The notes under the pieces: model-generated
Told to the model about the DNA's origin: nothing
The model's input: the letters and a program-made list of their open reading frames with translations, nothing else
The model's database searches: none
In this document: piece after piece, positions 42,716-54,099 of the stretch
How positions within the stretch are numbered: position 1 is the stretch's first letter
Layout of the letters: each line of letters opens with the position of its first letter
NCBI RefSeq assembly: GCF_000340215.1
Contig: NW_006921535.1
Location: forward strand, 1,678,483-1,742,482
DNA length: 64,000 nt
From: Pseudocercospora fijiensis CIRAD86
Lineage: Eukaryota > Ascomycota > Dothideomycetes > Mycosphaerellales > Mycosphaerellaceae
Direction: 5' to 3'
Translations under genes and position numbers: made by a program

Positions 42716-44482
42716 TTATCACTCGTATCTATTACTTCTCTGCCCTCTTAGACAACTTTATCTTCTAAAAGCGCTTTAACGTATTAATCAACCGGCGTCT
42801 ATATCCTTTAAAGAAGCTAAGTTCTTCCTTCTAGTACTTCTTAGAGACACGCATTATCTAATTATAGTCCTATTTCTTAGTAAGGAAGTATAACTCTATC
42901 TTCTTAAAGTCTCTAAGCTCTTCTAGATTAGACTATTCGTGTTGCTTAATAGCATACTTAAAGAACTGCCGAGTAAGGCTTAAGATTAGCGTTCTAAGTG
43001 TTGCTATAATATATAAAGGAATAGGAGACTCTTCTACTATAGCTAGAGGTTGAGGTTAAGGTTAAGCGATAGTAGGCTTAGCTAAGCCGCTACGAAGAAC
43101 TAGAAGCAGACTCGATATAGTGTCTCGGACAATAGCTCTAGAATCAATAGCACTGCGGCCTCGTTAAGCAGGCGTTTGCGGAAGCTTAAGCATTGTCTTT
43201 AAATTAGCAAGCATACTAGCAGAGCCTTTAAGCCTACCGCTTAGCATCTTGTCTTTATAATCCTTTATTTTAATAAAGGCTAACTCTAGCGGCTTCTTAA
43301 GAGTAACACCTTCTTATTTTATAGCAAGAGCGTAAGACTAGATCTTCGTAGCGTCTTCGTAGAACTAGTAATAATAGGTGTCCGTATTCGGAGTATTCTT
43401 AGGATAATAGCAGAAGCCGCTATAGTTCTTATAACTAGAGAGAGTATATATATAGTTAGCTTAGAGCTTAGTCTTATAATTGCTAGATCTACGCTCCTTA
43501 GCAATAAAGGCAAGGCCGTTAGTAGCCTACTATTCGTTTAGCTTTAGTTTTAAGACCTTAAGAACAGCGCTAGCAAGAGCGTCCTTTAGAGCCGTCTTAA
43601 ATTCAATATCAATCCGGATCTTATCGCGAGCCTCGTATACAAACTCGATAGTAGTATTAAGAGCCTTGCTATAGTCCTTAGCTACGAGAGATATTAGTAT
43701 ATAACTAATCTTAGAAGGAACAACGATTAGCCGTTAAGCTTACTATTCTGTTTCTAACTTTAATAGAACTACTCTAACTTCTTTATACTCGTAGCGGATA
43801 CGACTAGTATATAGCTTCCTATAAAGAGACCTTATTTCTTAGCTTTATCGACTGCCTAGTAGAAGGCATCCTTAGTAGGTTAAGTAGCGGCGCTAGACTA
43901 CTCCTTATTCTTAGTTCTAAGTACTTAATTGCTATTAAGAAGGCGCTAGCACTACTTATAGCGTAGGTCGTCTCGACTATCGTACGAGGCCGTCTCGATA
44001 TCTTCCTTATCTACTAATTACTATTTTATAAGGCGTTATACTAACTTCGAGGCAGGCGCGGCCTTACCTATAGCCGTTAACTCGCTAGGCTTAACTTATC
44101 CTTCTATACTAACATTCTCGTTACTAACCGCTATCGAGGCGCCGTCGTCTACCTACTTCGAGAACTCCTTCTACGTGTCTATATCGAATGCGCGCGCCTT
44201 ACTAAACTTCTTTAGTGCCGCCGCTATCGCCGTCGCCGCCGCCGACTTCTTTACCTTCGTCTTCTTCTTCTTTAGCAACTCGCGCCTTATAATAGCGTCC
44301 TTATACGCTAGTAGCTCCTTCTCGACTAGTTTACGCGATCGACTCGTACGAGCTATAGTAGGCGGATTCTTCGGCAGTTTTAGCGCTATTAAGAGATAAT
44401 AGACTAGTAGGAGATTACTAGCAACGTAGACCGTAGCGACGATATATGCTATCTCTAGAGGTATACTGCCTATTAAGGACAT
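42716..44482 (-). pseudogene. Element X, minus-strand coding unit (no family recognised)
   Basis: Long frame-preserved coding relic running leftward from an ATG at 44482. The first 103 codons are still open: a hydrophobic start (EIAYIVATVYVASNLLLVYY), then a basic Lys-rich stretch (RRELLKKKKTKVKKSAAA). Farther on, coherent stretches include EFVYEARDKIRIDIEFKTAL, LAFIAKERRSSNYKTKLQ and LTRQFFKYAIKQHE, with TAG/TAA only at former Gln/Trp codons; the readable frame changes at least once. It continues across the LINE into 28,294 and below. I see no transposase, RT or recombinase motif. It could be part of a DNA transposon, a captured host gene, or a duplicated gene family hit by RIP. Confidence 0.45.
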
Positions 44483-44829
44483 CTTAAAAGCGGTATAAGG
44501 ATATGTCTATACTCTATCGACCTAATCGCTAAGAAACAGTATAGACAGGCATCGAGATTACGAGGTTCTTAGCATTCTCAACCTTAACGCAAAACACAGT
44601 AGTTAGGTGCAGCCGAAGCGCCGTCCCGATAACAATATTCTATATACAAATTGAACTCTGCTATCGACCGCTGTTAACTAGGGTACTATAGTATGTAGAA
44701 TGTCGCGCTAACCCGTAGAACAGCCGCTATATACCACACCTAGGCTCTACTGCAAATTTGTTAGTAAATAGTAGGTTAGCGGTAAGCAGACTGCTCCTTC
44801 TAGCCTAGTGTTGTTTATAGTGTCGATTA

Positions 44830-46460
44830 GGTTTAAGAAGGAGGCTAATCTCGAGCCTGTCGTTTAATCTACGCCGCCTTTAATAAAGCCTCCGGACCGC
44901 GACCGACAGCTACCTATATATAATATCGTCAAGCTAAGTTAGATAAAGGAAGCACGTCGCCCTCGCCGCCGTAAGGAGCTAGTAGCATCTATAGAAGACG
45001 ATATTCTGCTCGATGCCGCTACTAGAAGCGATAGTAAGGAAGGCTCTATAGCGGTAAATAAGGAAGGCTCTACAGCGGTAAACGAGGAAGGCTCTACAGC
45101 GGTAAACGAGGAAGGCTCTATAGCGACTAACGAGGAAGGCACTGTTGCCGCTAATGAAGAAGACTATATAGAAGGCGCTAAAGAAGATAAGGATATAGAA
45201 CAATAGTAAGAGGTAGTCGATTAGACGCTGTCGCTTCTATAGACTATCTCGTATAGCCGCGATACGCTCGCTAGTAAGCCGCAGAAGATCTCTTCGGATA
45301 ACGATAGTGCTAAGCATAGAGACCTTTAGTCCGAGTAGAAGCGTAGTTAGTAGACAACGCTTAATATAACGAGTGAGACCTTCGAGAAGAATGTACGCTT
45401 TAAGACTATTGCGAAGGCTAGTCGTTGTCCGACTTACCTCGAGACTACTATAACTAGGGGGTCTATTCGAAGGGCTCTTAAACAACTGGAAGAATAGCAC
45501 TAGGCAGGCAAGAAGGGCCTTCTTCTTCAGTTAAAGGTTATATTAACTAAGAAGCTACTACTACTAAAGACTCTAGCAACGGCGGCAGCGACAACTAATA
45601 CTCCGCGTTAGAATATAGCTATATAACAAGCTCTGCGTAAATTGAGGGCCTCTTAGGCGGCTGCTAGCAGCGAGAACGACCTAGACCTAAATAATGAGAT
45701 AGACAACGACGACACGCCTATACCGAGCGGTAACTATCGCAGTGCCTTACATAATCGATAGGCCTATATAGACTAACTTTGTAAGAATTATAGCGGCCAC
45801 TATTAGATTAATGGCAAGAAGCGGTACGAGAACTACGTCAAAATAGGCCCTAATGCTATAATTAGATAGGCTAAGCTTATTCGAATAGGCCAATTCCGAG
45901 CGGACGTGCTAGTAGTCACTATAAGCCGTCTAGGTAAAGAGATAGTTAGCAGGTTAATAAGACAGAAGGCCCGTAAGGACAGCAATAGCAATCCATTTGC
46001 AACTAAGGCCCGCGCTATAGATAGCGCTATAGGGGTTGTAATATACAACCATCTCGGCGGTTACAGTAAGGGCGGCCCTATAAAGAAACGACGTACTTCC
46101 GAGTCTAGTCTAGTTAGGTCAAGCACTATAGCTCCTTCTAGTCCGATTATAGGTAAACCTAGACATATAGTAACGCCGCCGGACGTCTAATTGCTAGTGT
46201 TCTTTAACTAGTTAAAGCGATAAGACCGTAACGGCTAGCGAAGCCGCAAAACTGATATTCGTATAATCTACGACGCTCTAAGTATAAGAGACTATAGCCT
46301 AGACTAATTGGCAACTATGCCGCACTCTAGGTAGATAGAATAGGGTTTAAAGGATAGCTAATACGGTCGGCTAATGTATGTGTTGCGTAAGTACGATAAG
46401 AACGAGCGATCGCTATAGGAAGAGTTATTTTAGAACGGTGGCGCGTAGACTGCTATAAGT
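44830..46460 (+). pseudogene. Element X, plus-strand coding unit (no family recognised)
   Basis: Frame-preserved relic of roughly 530 codons, head-to-head with the minus-strand unit. An acidic N-terminal part holds the EGSTAVNE repeats (45,040-45,155). Basic stretches follow (KKGLLLQLKVILTKKLLLLK), then KNYSGHYQINGKKRYENYVK and RLGKEIVSRLIRQKARKD near 45,780-45,985; codons 45,906-46,190 are open. The end has DIRIIYDALSIRDYSL and YGRLMYVLRKYDKNERSL. I recognise no domain. Stops are nearly all TAG/TAA at Gln/Trp positions, as in the transposons, so the source was multicopy. Confidence 0.45.
45040..45155 (+). repeat. 24-bp coding minisatellite in element X
   Basis: About five tandem copies of a 24-bp unit (GAAGGCTCTACAGCGGTAAA plus four bases) encoding EGSTAVNE and variants; in-frame, acidic, probably a disordered linker. 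Confidence 0.85.
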
Positions 46461-46639
46461 CGAGGGTCGGCTTCGCAAAGGCGAGATTTAGTACTTTCTT
46501 TAACGTCGTATATCTTAGCGAGCATTAGGTATTTTTGTACGGCGTAAACGGGAGGTTCTTCGTCGCTATTAAGCGCGTCGGATCACAGTTAGAAATATAT
46601 TAATTACCTTGCGTAGTGGTGTTGTTATATACGACCGTT

Positions 46640-47430
46640 GTCGCTAGTTAATCGCGGCTTCGCGTACTAACCCCGGCTTTCCGCGGAAGCCGAGCTTTCG
46701 GCGGTCTTAACGGAAATTGCCGGTAGAGAAGTTATCGGAAAGTCGCGAACTTCCGAGATCTTAAAAGCGCTGTTTCTTTACTATAAGTGCATATTTTTTT
46801 AAACAGACAACGGGAGGTTGCTTAGCGGCATCGATAGTAGTACTTCCTACCGAAGAGATAATATAGATATGTTATAGTAGTGTTATAGTAATGCCCTATT
46901 AGTCGTTGTGGATTCGCGCTTACTAAGCGGCTTCTCTCCGGACAAACGCGACTCGAGGCCGCGAACAAAGCGATATACTAACGGCGCTAGCTCAAATAGC
47001 CTCGAAGTAATACTAGCGATAAGAAACAGTACTAAACCCACTAAATTCTAGGCTCTTTCATCGCAATAAACACTAGGGGTACATTAGAGGTATAGTAATT
47101 AGGTATGCTAATAGATTTAGCTAACTTCTCGACTAGATTGCCGACAGTTAGGGTAATAAGGATATTGTCGACTCGTCTACCGTTGTGCCCTCGTTACTAC
47201 TAACGAGGAGCTCGTTACTATAGCTAGTATTGCCAGATCTATAGTATATAGAAGCGATTATAAAGGAGCAAGCTACTAAGGTTGCGCGTGCTATTATAGA
47301 AGAGATAAGACGAGAGATAGAAGACTTAAAGGCTCGTATTACTAAGCTAGAGACTATCGTAGGAATAAGCGAGTCTATAACTGAATAAGTAACTGTAGTT
47401 AGTTATATACAATAGCGGTTATCGTCTTTA
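46640..47430. repeat. Unassigned RIP sequence
   Basis: Non-coding-looking RIP sequence between element X and Tc1-2. Near 47,260-47,385 a short + strand stretch reads as a coiled coil (ARAIIEEIRREIEDLKARI). An inverted repeat with arms GCGGTTATCGT and ACGATAACCGC lies at about 47,415-47,452 at the edge of Tc1-2. Confidence 0.4.
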
Positions 47431-47439
47431 ACTAATTAA

Positions 47440-48400
47440 CTACGATAACCGCACCTCTAGAACTACCCTGCTACGTGCTTAGTAATACTGTTGCTGCTGA
47501 CCTCTATAATAGCATACTTAACGAAGTAGCCGAAGTTCTCGAAGACAGCGTATTCCTCGAAATGGTGTTTGATCCAGCTCTTTAGGCTTGCGAATAAGAT
47601 CTTAATTAGGTTGTAATCTAGCGAGTATAGCGGCAAGTACTTAAGGTTAATACCCGCTGCGGCGTAGAGGTCTTTAACGCGTTAAGAACGATAGATAGGC
47701 GCGTTGTCTATTACAATCCACTAACCTAGACCGCTGAGCTGAGGAATAACGGTAAACTCGAGCTAGTATTCGAATATAGCGGCAGTAATAGATCCTTAGA
47801 TATAGAGGGTGCCTTCGAGATAACTACGCGAGGTTATTGCTAGTAGGACACTCTACCTCTTTAAGCGCTTAGTTGAGCCGTTATACTCGTATAGTTTATT
47901 AACCTACGAGTATCTAGTCTTCCGCTATCTAGTGCGCTTATTCGTACTACTCTTATCGACACAATATATCTTATCCGGGTCCTTGCCTTATTGCTACTCT
48001 TCGAAGTCCTCACGTAACTCCTTATTGCGCTCGAGAGCCCTGCGCTAATACACCTTCTTCGTCTATTTGTTGCGCTTTAGCGTACGAGAGACCGTCGACT
48101 AACTAACAACTACATCGAATATATTATACAGATACTAGATAATCTCGTCTTAGTAGGCGCAAGGATAGCTATCGAGGAAGTCGAGAATACGCTAACACTA
48201 CTATTATTAGCTACGGTCGCGATTTTCTACCAAATATACATACCTGCTTATATAATAGTCGCAATACGCGCTTCCGACCGAGTCGACTCAAATCGCGTAG
48301 GTACGGCACACTAAACAGCTCGTACGTATTATGGATCTTGTCGACAGTGCGCCTAGACAGGTTCAGCCATAAGGAGATCTCATTGTTCGAGAGATTGGTA
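47440..48400 (-). pseudogene. Tc1/mariner transposase, RIP-inactivated (Tc1-2)
   Basis: Minus-strand relic of a different Tc1-type family from Tc1-1. HTH region LSNNEISLWLNLSRRTVDKI; DDE core with VDKSSTNKRT (first Asp kept), WIVIDNAPIYRS (second Asp) and LPLYSLDYNLIKILFASL (PYSPDYNPIE-type motif, third acid lost), then WIKHHFEEYAVFENFGYF. Interrupted by RIP stops. Ends not determined; the right side meets unique sequence near 48,560. Confidence 0.8.
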
Positions 48401-48560
48401 GTGTCAAAGAGCCGGAGAAGTTCCTAGACCTAGTGGAGTAGTAGCCGTACTATAGCAACCACGGTTGCTAAGCAAACAACTACTAGGACCAGCTATACTA
48501 CTGAAATGGCGACAACATATATAGAAAGAGATGGAAAACGTTCTTAATACCTAAGCTGGC

Positions 48561-49019
48561 TTTTATGCTCCTATTTGCCTAGGTTTGACACCAAAATTCA
48601 GTGGCAGGCGTGGGTTACACAGAGCACTGAATTAGGAGTGCGTACACCGGCTATTCTACGGGTTGGCGCGACATTCTGCATACGACAATACCTTACTTTT
48701 GCTACCACTCCTAATCCTAACAAATACTTTGCACCACCACCCGCGAGTCTTTGGCTCCTGGAATTTGAGATCAGTCGGGCTACAATGGCTACAGCACGTC
48801 TGCCAATTCGGGTCAGTGATTGTCTTCAGTGACATGCCTCGGGAAGATGTGGTGGTGATCTGTACAAGTGTGGATTTGAACAGTAGCAGTCTATCATGAT
48901 GTAAAGTCATGTCGTATGTCAACGACTTGGTGGTAGCCATCGTATCCTCGTATCGCCAGCCTCTATGATCCCATGCAACGCTTGCCAAAATCGCAAAAGC
49001 AAAAAGTGTGACACGCCCA
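48561..49019. other. 3' flank of GT2, transition from RIP block to unique DNA
   Basis: Composition returns to normal here. No gene is called; short frames on both strands show no family features. Confidence 0.4.
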
Positions 49020-51742
49020 TTACCAGGTAAATCTCATCAAACCTGGGTTGAGAGCCACTGGTAGTAGGAAGTGTCCAACGATGACGGTTCCCAGTGGATA
49101 AATCGCAATGAAGGTGTCGATCTTCCAGAAGTAGGGTGTGAAGCAAGCCAGTACAACAATCATTGCTGTCGCGCCAAACACGAAAACAAATGTCCCCTTA
49201 AACTTCTTGATGACCTTGGGAATTTCCTTGAAGAAGGTTGTGTTTTCGGCTTCCTTGCTCGTCGCTCCCCAGTTCATGTCTACGCTGAACAAGTGCGACA
49301 AGATGGCTTGCGATACGTGGAGCGAGACACCCCCGAGGAAGATCATCAAAAGTGGGACCCAGCTGAAGTTCTCGAAAATGTTGCGCACGATGCTGCCTTC
49401 GCCGAGACGGTAGCGGAGAACAGCAAGAGACACGTTACCAAGTCCGGAGAAGATGATGATGATGGCGAAGTAAATCTTGAAGGAGTCGATGTAGTAGTGG
49501 TCGAGGGCTCCATTGAACCAGCCAGTCAAGAAGTAATTGGCAACTGTAAGAATCCAAGCTGAGCCAAGGGCGTAGTAGGTACCAATGTATGCCATGATGG
49601 TGAACTTCGATGGCAAAGGCATGGATGAGCAGATGAAGTTGCGGAAGAGCTTGGTGAATGGTCCTCGAGTAAACCAGTAGCGGAAAGGGTGGAAGATGAG
49701 TTCCGAGCAGCCGTATGCATACTTCTCCCAACGTGCAAGCTCGTCGTAGACAGTGAGCGAGACACCCTCCTTGAAACCGGTTCCTTGGTATGCAGCGAGA
49801 CGGACGACGTAGCCAGCGGTTTGCAGACGGAGAGCCATGTCGAAATCTTCCGATACAGTGTCTTCGGACCAGAACTTCTCGCGACTGTCATTCTTACATT
49901 CGTAGCCGATAGCTTGGAGAGCAGACCAGCGGAGGACAGCGTTGTGGCCAACGAAAGGAGCAACATCACCGTTTGCGACAGCGAATTTGATGGCAGTGTA
50001 GATCAGGTTGGTGAAGAAGGTAATTCCCTTCTCGAAGTAGGAGTCCGTAACGTTCATGACACCGGAAGTGTACTGGATGATAGCGACTTGTTGACTGTGC
50101 TCCATTTCAGAGACAGCGTCCAGGAAACAGTCCGTAGGCACACGAGTATCGGAGTCGATGATAAGAATGTAGTCACCCATTCTGATGTTGCCATCTGCCC
50201 AAGTCCTGCCTTCGTCCTCTTCGACAATCGTCGCAAGTGCGTCTCGGTATGCGCCAGCTTCGTCTTCCTGGTTCCAGTTCTGGTGACGTTCGAGGCCGTT
50301 CAGCTTCTCTTCAACACGGTTGCTGACCCAAAGAGCGTAGTTCATGTTAGAAGCTTTCTTGAACTTTCCACGACGCACAAATGCTTCCTCACCCTCAGCA
50401 GGTTTTGGATTGTGCTTTGGCCGAGCGACCCAACCAATGTTGTTCTCGTCGTAAAAGTCTTGTCGAGCCCGGGCATCATCGTCATTGATCAATTGCATAC
50501 CGTCGTCATTGACGAAGATGTTAGCAGTACCGCCTTGCATTTCGTACGTGGAGATAGCAGCTTTGATAGATCGGATCGTAGGTTCAATGACAGCAGTGAG
50601 GCCCTCCTTATACACCGGCATCTGGATAGTAAGATGTGGCAAACCAGCTACTTCGCGACGAAGTCGCTTTGGTCGGAGTCCAGAGTAGAACTTGGTGTTG
50701 GTATTGATCTGCGAGATGGGTCCAATGAGCTGGGCAACGTTGTTCACAACAGACTGGAAGAAGAACAATCCCAGCCACATCTGAAGCGGCACGACCAGGA
50801 CGAATGCCAAGCGGATGTAGCTGTGGTCGATGAATGTCTCGACGGCAATATGGACGAAACCAGATCCAATGGCCAGGAAAGTGAGCAATAGCGTAGCGGC
50901 GCAGAGCACTGATTCGTAGAGGACAATGTTGCGCTTTGGCTCCTGGTATCCTTCCTCAGCCAGGCCGGAGTCGGTATCAGACATTCCAACTTCATGGACA
51001 GCAACACTGCCTTCTTTCTTGTCGTCAGGGTCGAACTCATCTTCCCAAATCATTTCCATGAGAGACTTTTCGATCTTATGGGCACGGTCTAAGAGATGGC
51101 GAGGCTCGTCGTCCCATACGACAAGGAGGCCGCGGTCGGCGATGAAAGCGGCGAATTGATGCTTCTGGCAACGAGGAAGATATGACATGTCTGGGAGAAC
51201 CTGCAGGCGAAGGCCGTTCTTCAGTGGCACATATGGTCGCTGATTGTTGTGGAGGAAGAGCTTGATGACTCTGGTGTTCACAGTCATTGCAACCTAGGAG
51301 GATATTAGAATCTGTCGCAGCACGCCAGCTATACTTCAAAACTTACTCGGACGTTGAGAGTCTCGATTGACTTGAAGAAGCCATATGGCTCGTCAGCAAT
51401 ATCTGCTGGGCAACAAGTGTATTGTCCTCTAGACTTCTTGAGGATGACACCCTCGTCAGTGCCACCAGCGGTCCAAAGGCGCTCCATCTGCTGTTGGTAC
51501 AGCCAGTTGACCATCACATCGCACTTAATCTCGTTGATGTCTGCCTGAGAGTTTCGAAAGTCTCCTGAAGGATAGAGCGATGCAGGGCGAGACCAAGTGT
51601 CTGGAGTTCCTGCTTCTGGTGTAGGAGCAGGAGCCACGCTGGGTTCGACGCCATTCTTCTCAGTCATCTCTGTCTTTCCATGTTCAGGTGCGGCGGCCTC
51701 CTGGTTGCCCTTCTTGGGCTTGAGATAGGATAGAACACCCAT
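49020..51742 (-). CDS. GT2: Membrane glycosyltransferase family 2, ZtGT2-type
   Basis: Two exons: 51742-51347 and 51293-49020, with a 53-nt GT-AG intron (GTAAGT ... CCTAG) in phase 0; 889 residues. The N-terminus is cytosolic and Pro/Ala-rich. Two membrane segments (VLCAATLLLTFLAIGSGFVH and LAFVLVVPLQMWLGLFFF) precede the GT-A catalytic domain: HLTIQMPVYKEGL, FVNDDGMQLI, the DxD motif in LIIDSDTRVP, and WSEDTVSEDFDM carrying the catalytic Asp. The usual QxxRW site appears as ARWEKYAYG. At least four or five membrane segments follow to the C-terminus. This matches the fungal GT2 described in Zymoseptoria tritici, needed for hyphal growth on solid surfaces; its product is not known with certainty. 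It sits alone between two transposon blocks. Confidence 0.88.
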
Positions 51743-53870
51743 CTTCGAGGTGTGGCCTCAGGTGCCGACGAATGACCTGTAGGCGAATGTGTTGATGTTT
51801 CGTTTGCAAGTTGGTATCAACTGAGTTGAGTCGGTAGTGCTGGTCCGGATTGTTCGGGTGGTTGCTGCGGGTCGTGGTACCAAGCTTCAAATTGAACGGA
51901 GGGAGGTGGTAATCAGCAATTGGTTGCCGACTACAAGCACCAGAAACGAAAGAACACGTAGACGTACGAACGTCTCGCGTCAAGATGAATGCGAGGTACA
52001 AGCAAGCAACTGAAGAGGAAAAAAAGAGTGATGAGACCAGGAGCACATACCTCACCATATTGTTGACAGGTCGGCGTGGTGATCGTCGACCGACGCCTCT
52101 GGTGAGCGGCCTATCATCGACGGGCTCGAGCATATCCTGCGACACTGAAGCGTCTCGAACGCCATAGCTTCGTAGCGGCGGCGTAGGTTTGAGTCGCATG
52201 AAGAAGTGTAGGAGCATATCCAACGCTGAGGCGTCTTCACCAAGAACGGCGCGACACGACTATCGCGGCATATCCGCCACGCCGCATCGAGCGAGCTGGT
52301 CGGCACAGACCGAGAATAAGGTTACATACATCTTCTGAAAACGGTACCGCTTGACTCGATCGTGCCAGTGATCTAGCCGAAAGTAGCCCAGAACCTACAA
52401 CGCAGGCAAACCCTATTTTAAGCTTGGTCTCGGATGGCCGTAGTCTATGATCAAATCGTCCCCAAGACGACTTCTAGTTGCCGCGGAAGGGCCAAACAGA
52501 GTTGTTGGGTAATAAGAGAAGGGCCGGATGGTGGTCTTGGCAGGAACCACAATTGGGTCCACCTCGAGCAGTTCTTCACTCGAGCGAAAGCGCCGTTCAC
52601 GTCAAAGGCTGGACAGGAGGCGAGACATCGGTGCCTGAAATTGTGTGTTCCTGGGCCCAGCAATTTGATGGTAGTACAGTGATAGGTACGGTCAGGGCGA
52701 TTGCATCGCCACGAGGTTGTCCAGAACAACGCCCGTCAGCTCGGTCTACCAGATCGTGCCCTGGACCAATAACAGGGTTTACATGTGGCAGATCTCTCCT
52801 CTGTTCAAGCATCATGCTGGATCGGACGACAAAATCTGTGACCACAATGCAGCCTGCGCCTCTTGCATAAGTTGCCAACTAGATGTGAAGCTTTTGCCGC
52901 CATGTACAGTGCATCACATACTATCGTGGTCGGCAAGCTCCGTCCAGTAATTATCTCACAGATTCTGGCCTCAGACCTGCTGCTTTCGGCCGGCTGATAG
53001 CTATTGTAAGATGGCTCCTTCGGCCTAAATGGGAATCGTGCAGCAGCGTGGTTCTGGGATAGACGGTTCACATCTTGCTCAGACCGAGACCTGAGCAATG
53101 AGCATATTCCAAAGCCATGGTCCAAAGCTTGTCCCACCACGCCGAAGCCGAGTGCGAAGCAAACGCGTTGATGAGCACCTCGGCGACAGCACCGAATTGC
53201 TAGCTCAAGGCTACCAGCAGAACATAGGGCAGCTTTGGCCTGATCTCACGGATGTATGCAAGTCGCCGCTATGGTATCCACATTTTTGTCGGCGATTGCC
53301 CTATTCTTGGGCGAGAGACGGACGGAAAGCTGCATACATGTCTTCGATTCATGAGGCAAAAGCGGGTTCTCGGCTTCTAGGCCATATTCCGTCCAAATTG
53401 ATGGTGCCTGGATCCGAAACGTGTCGCCAGAGACACGAGAGCGGAATGTTTTGCGAAGAGATCTGCTTCGCAGCGGAGAAAGTGAGGTCTGAGTTGCCCC
53501 TGTCTGAGTGCCGAGCAATGCCGGATACCACACACTATAGAATAGGCGTGTATAGGCCGTGTCTTGCCAGATCCAAGGAACCTTTTGCGGTACCGCCATT
53601 ACGCTGGCAGTTCGAAGATTGGTGCCGATTTTCGTGGCGATTGTTCTGGAACGGAAAGAATTTGTTTGCCGGCGAGAGGGAGTTCGCGGTTGGTACTGTC
53701 TATGTACTACTGTCGTCGCGAGATCTCGCGTCATGCGCTTGTTCGTCATTCTCAGCCACCCACGAAATGGCGATCCGGATACCTCAACCGGGCGCGCCCT
53801 ACGAATTGCATACGGAAACCCAGCAGTAGGCACCTTGCGCAGTAGGTTTCTAGCCGTTTAGCATATGTAA
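51743..53870. other. Unique region upstream of GT2, no firm gene
   Basis: About 2.1 kb of normal-composition DNA holding the GT2 5' region. A + strand frame at 53,098-53,829 (243 codons, ATG start) is the longest, but it overlaps a 195-codon frame on the other strand and neither has a recognisable domain or typical fungal protein composition, so both may be chance. The region ends at the RIP block near 53,870. Confidence 0.35.
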
Positions 53871-54099
53871 GAAGCCGCGAATAGCGCCGTTTCAGCGGCG
53901 GAAAGTGAATAACCAGACCAACGGTTAATAAGAGGTTGCGTAGGCAATTTAGTAGCGTTGCTCGATCGACTGCTTAGTAAGCAACAGAGGTGCTAAGACG
54001 CGCCCGGGGTCTTAGACCTTACTATAATTAGTAGGCAGATAGGATTGCTATTACTATAGTATACTATAGCGGAATACGACTCGGACGGCTTCTTAACTA

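Larger units (their letters stand above)
26760..48560. repeat. 21.8-kb RIP-degraded nest of transposons
   Basis: TpA-rich, with CpA and TpG scarce throughout; no intact host gene. Members in order: Tc1-1, left arm of element X, the Tad1-like LINE first part, Gypsy-1, the LINE second part, right arm of element X, and Tc1-2 on the minus strand. Boundaries on the gene sides are set by the change in composition near 26,760 and 48,560. Confidence 0.8.

Noticed and set aside
49689..50891. 400-codon ORF antisense to GT2
   Set aside because: Shadow of the well-supported GT2 coding sequence.
53098..53829. 243-codon ORF on the + strand
   Set aside because: Overlaps a long antisense frame, no domain, no typical composition; not strong enough to call a gene.
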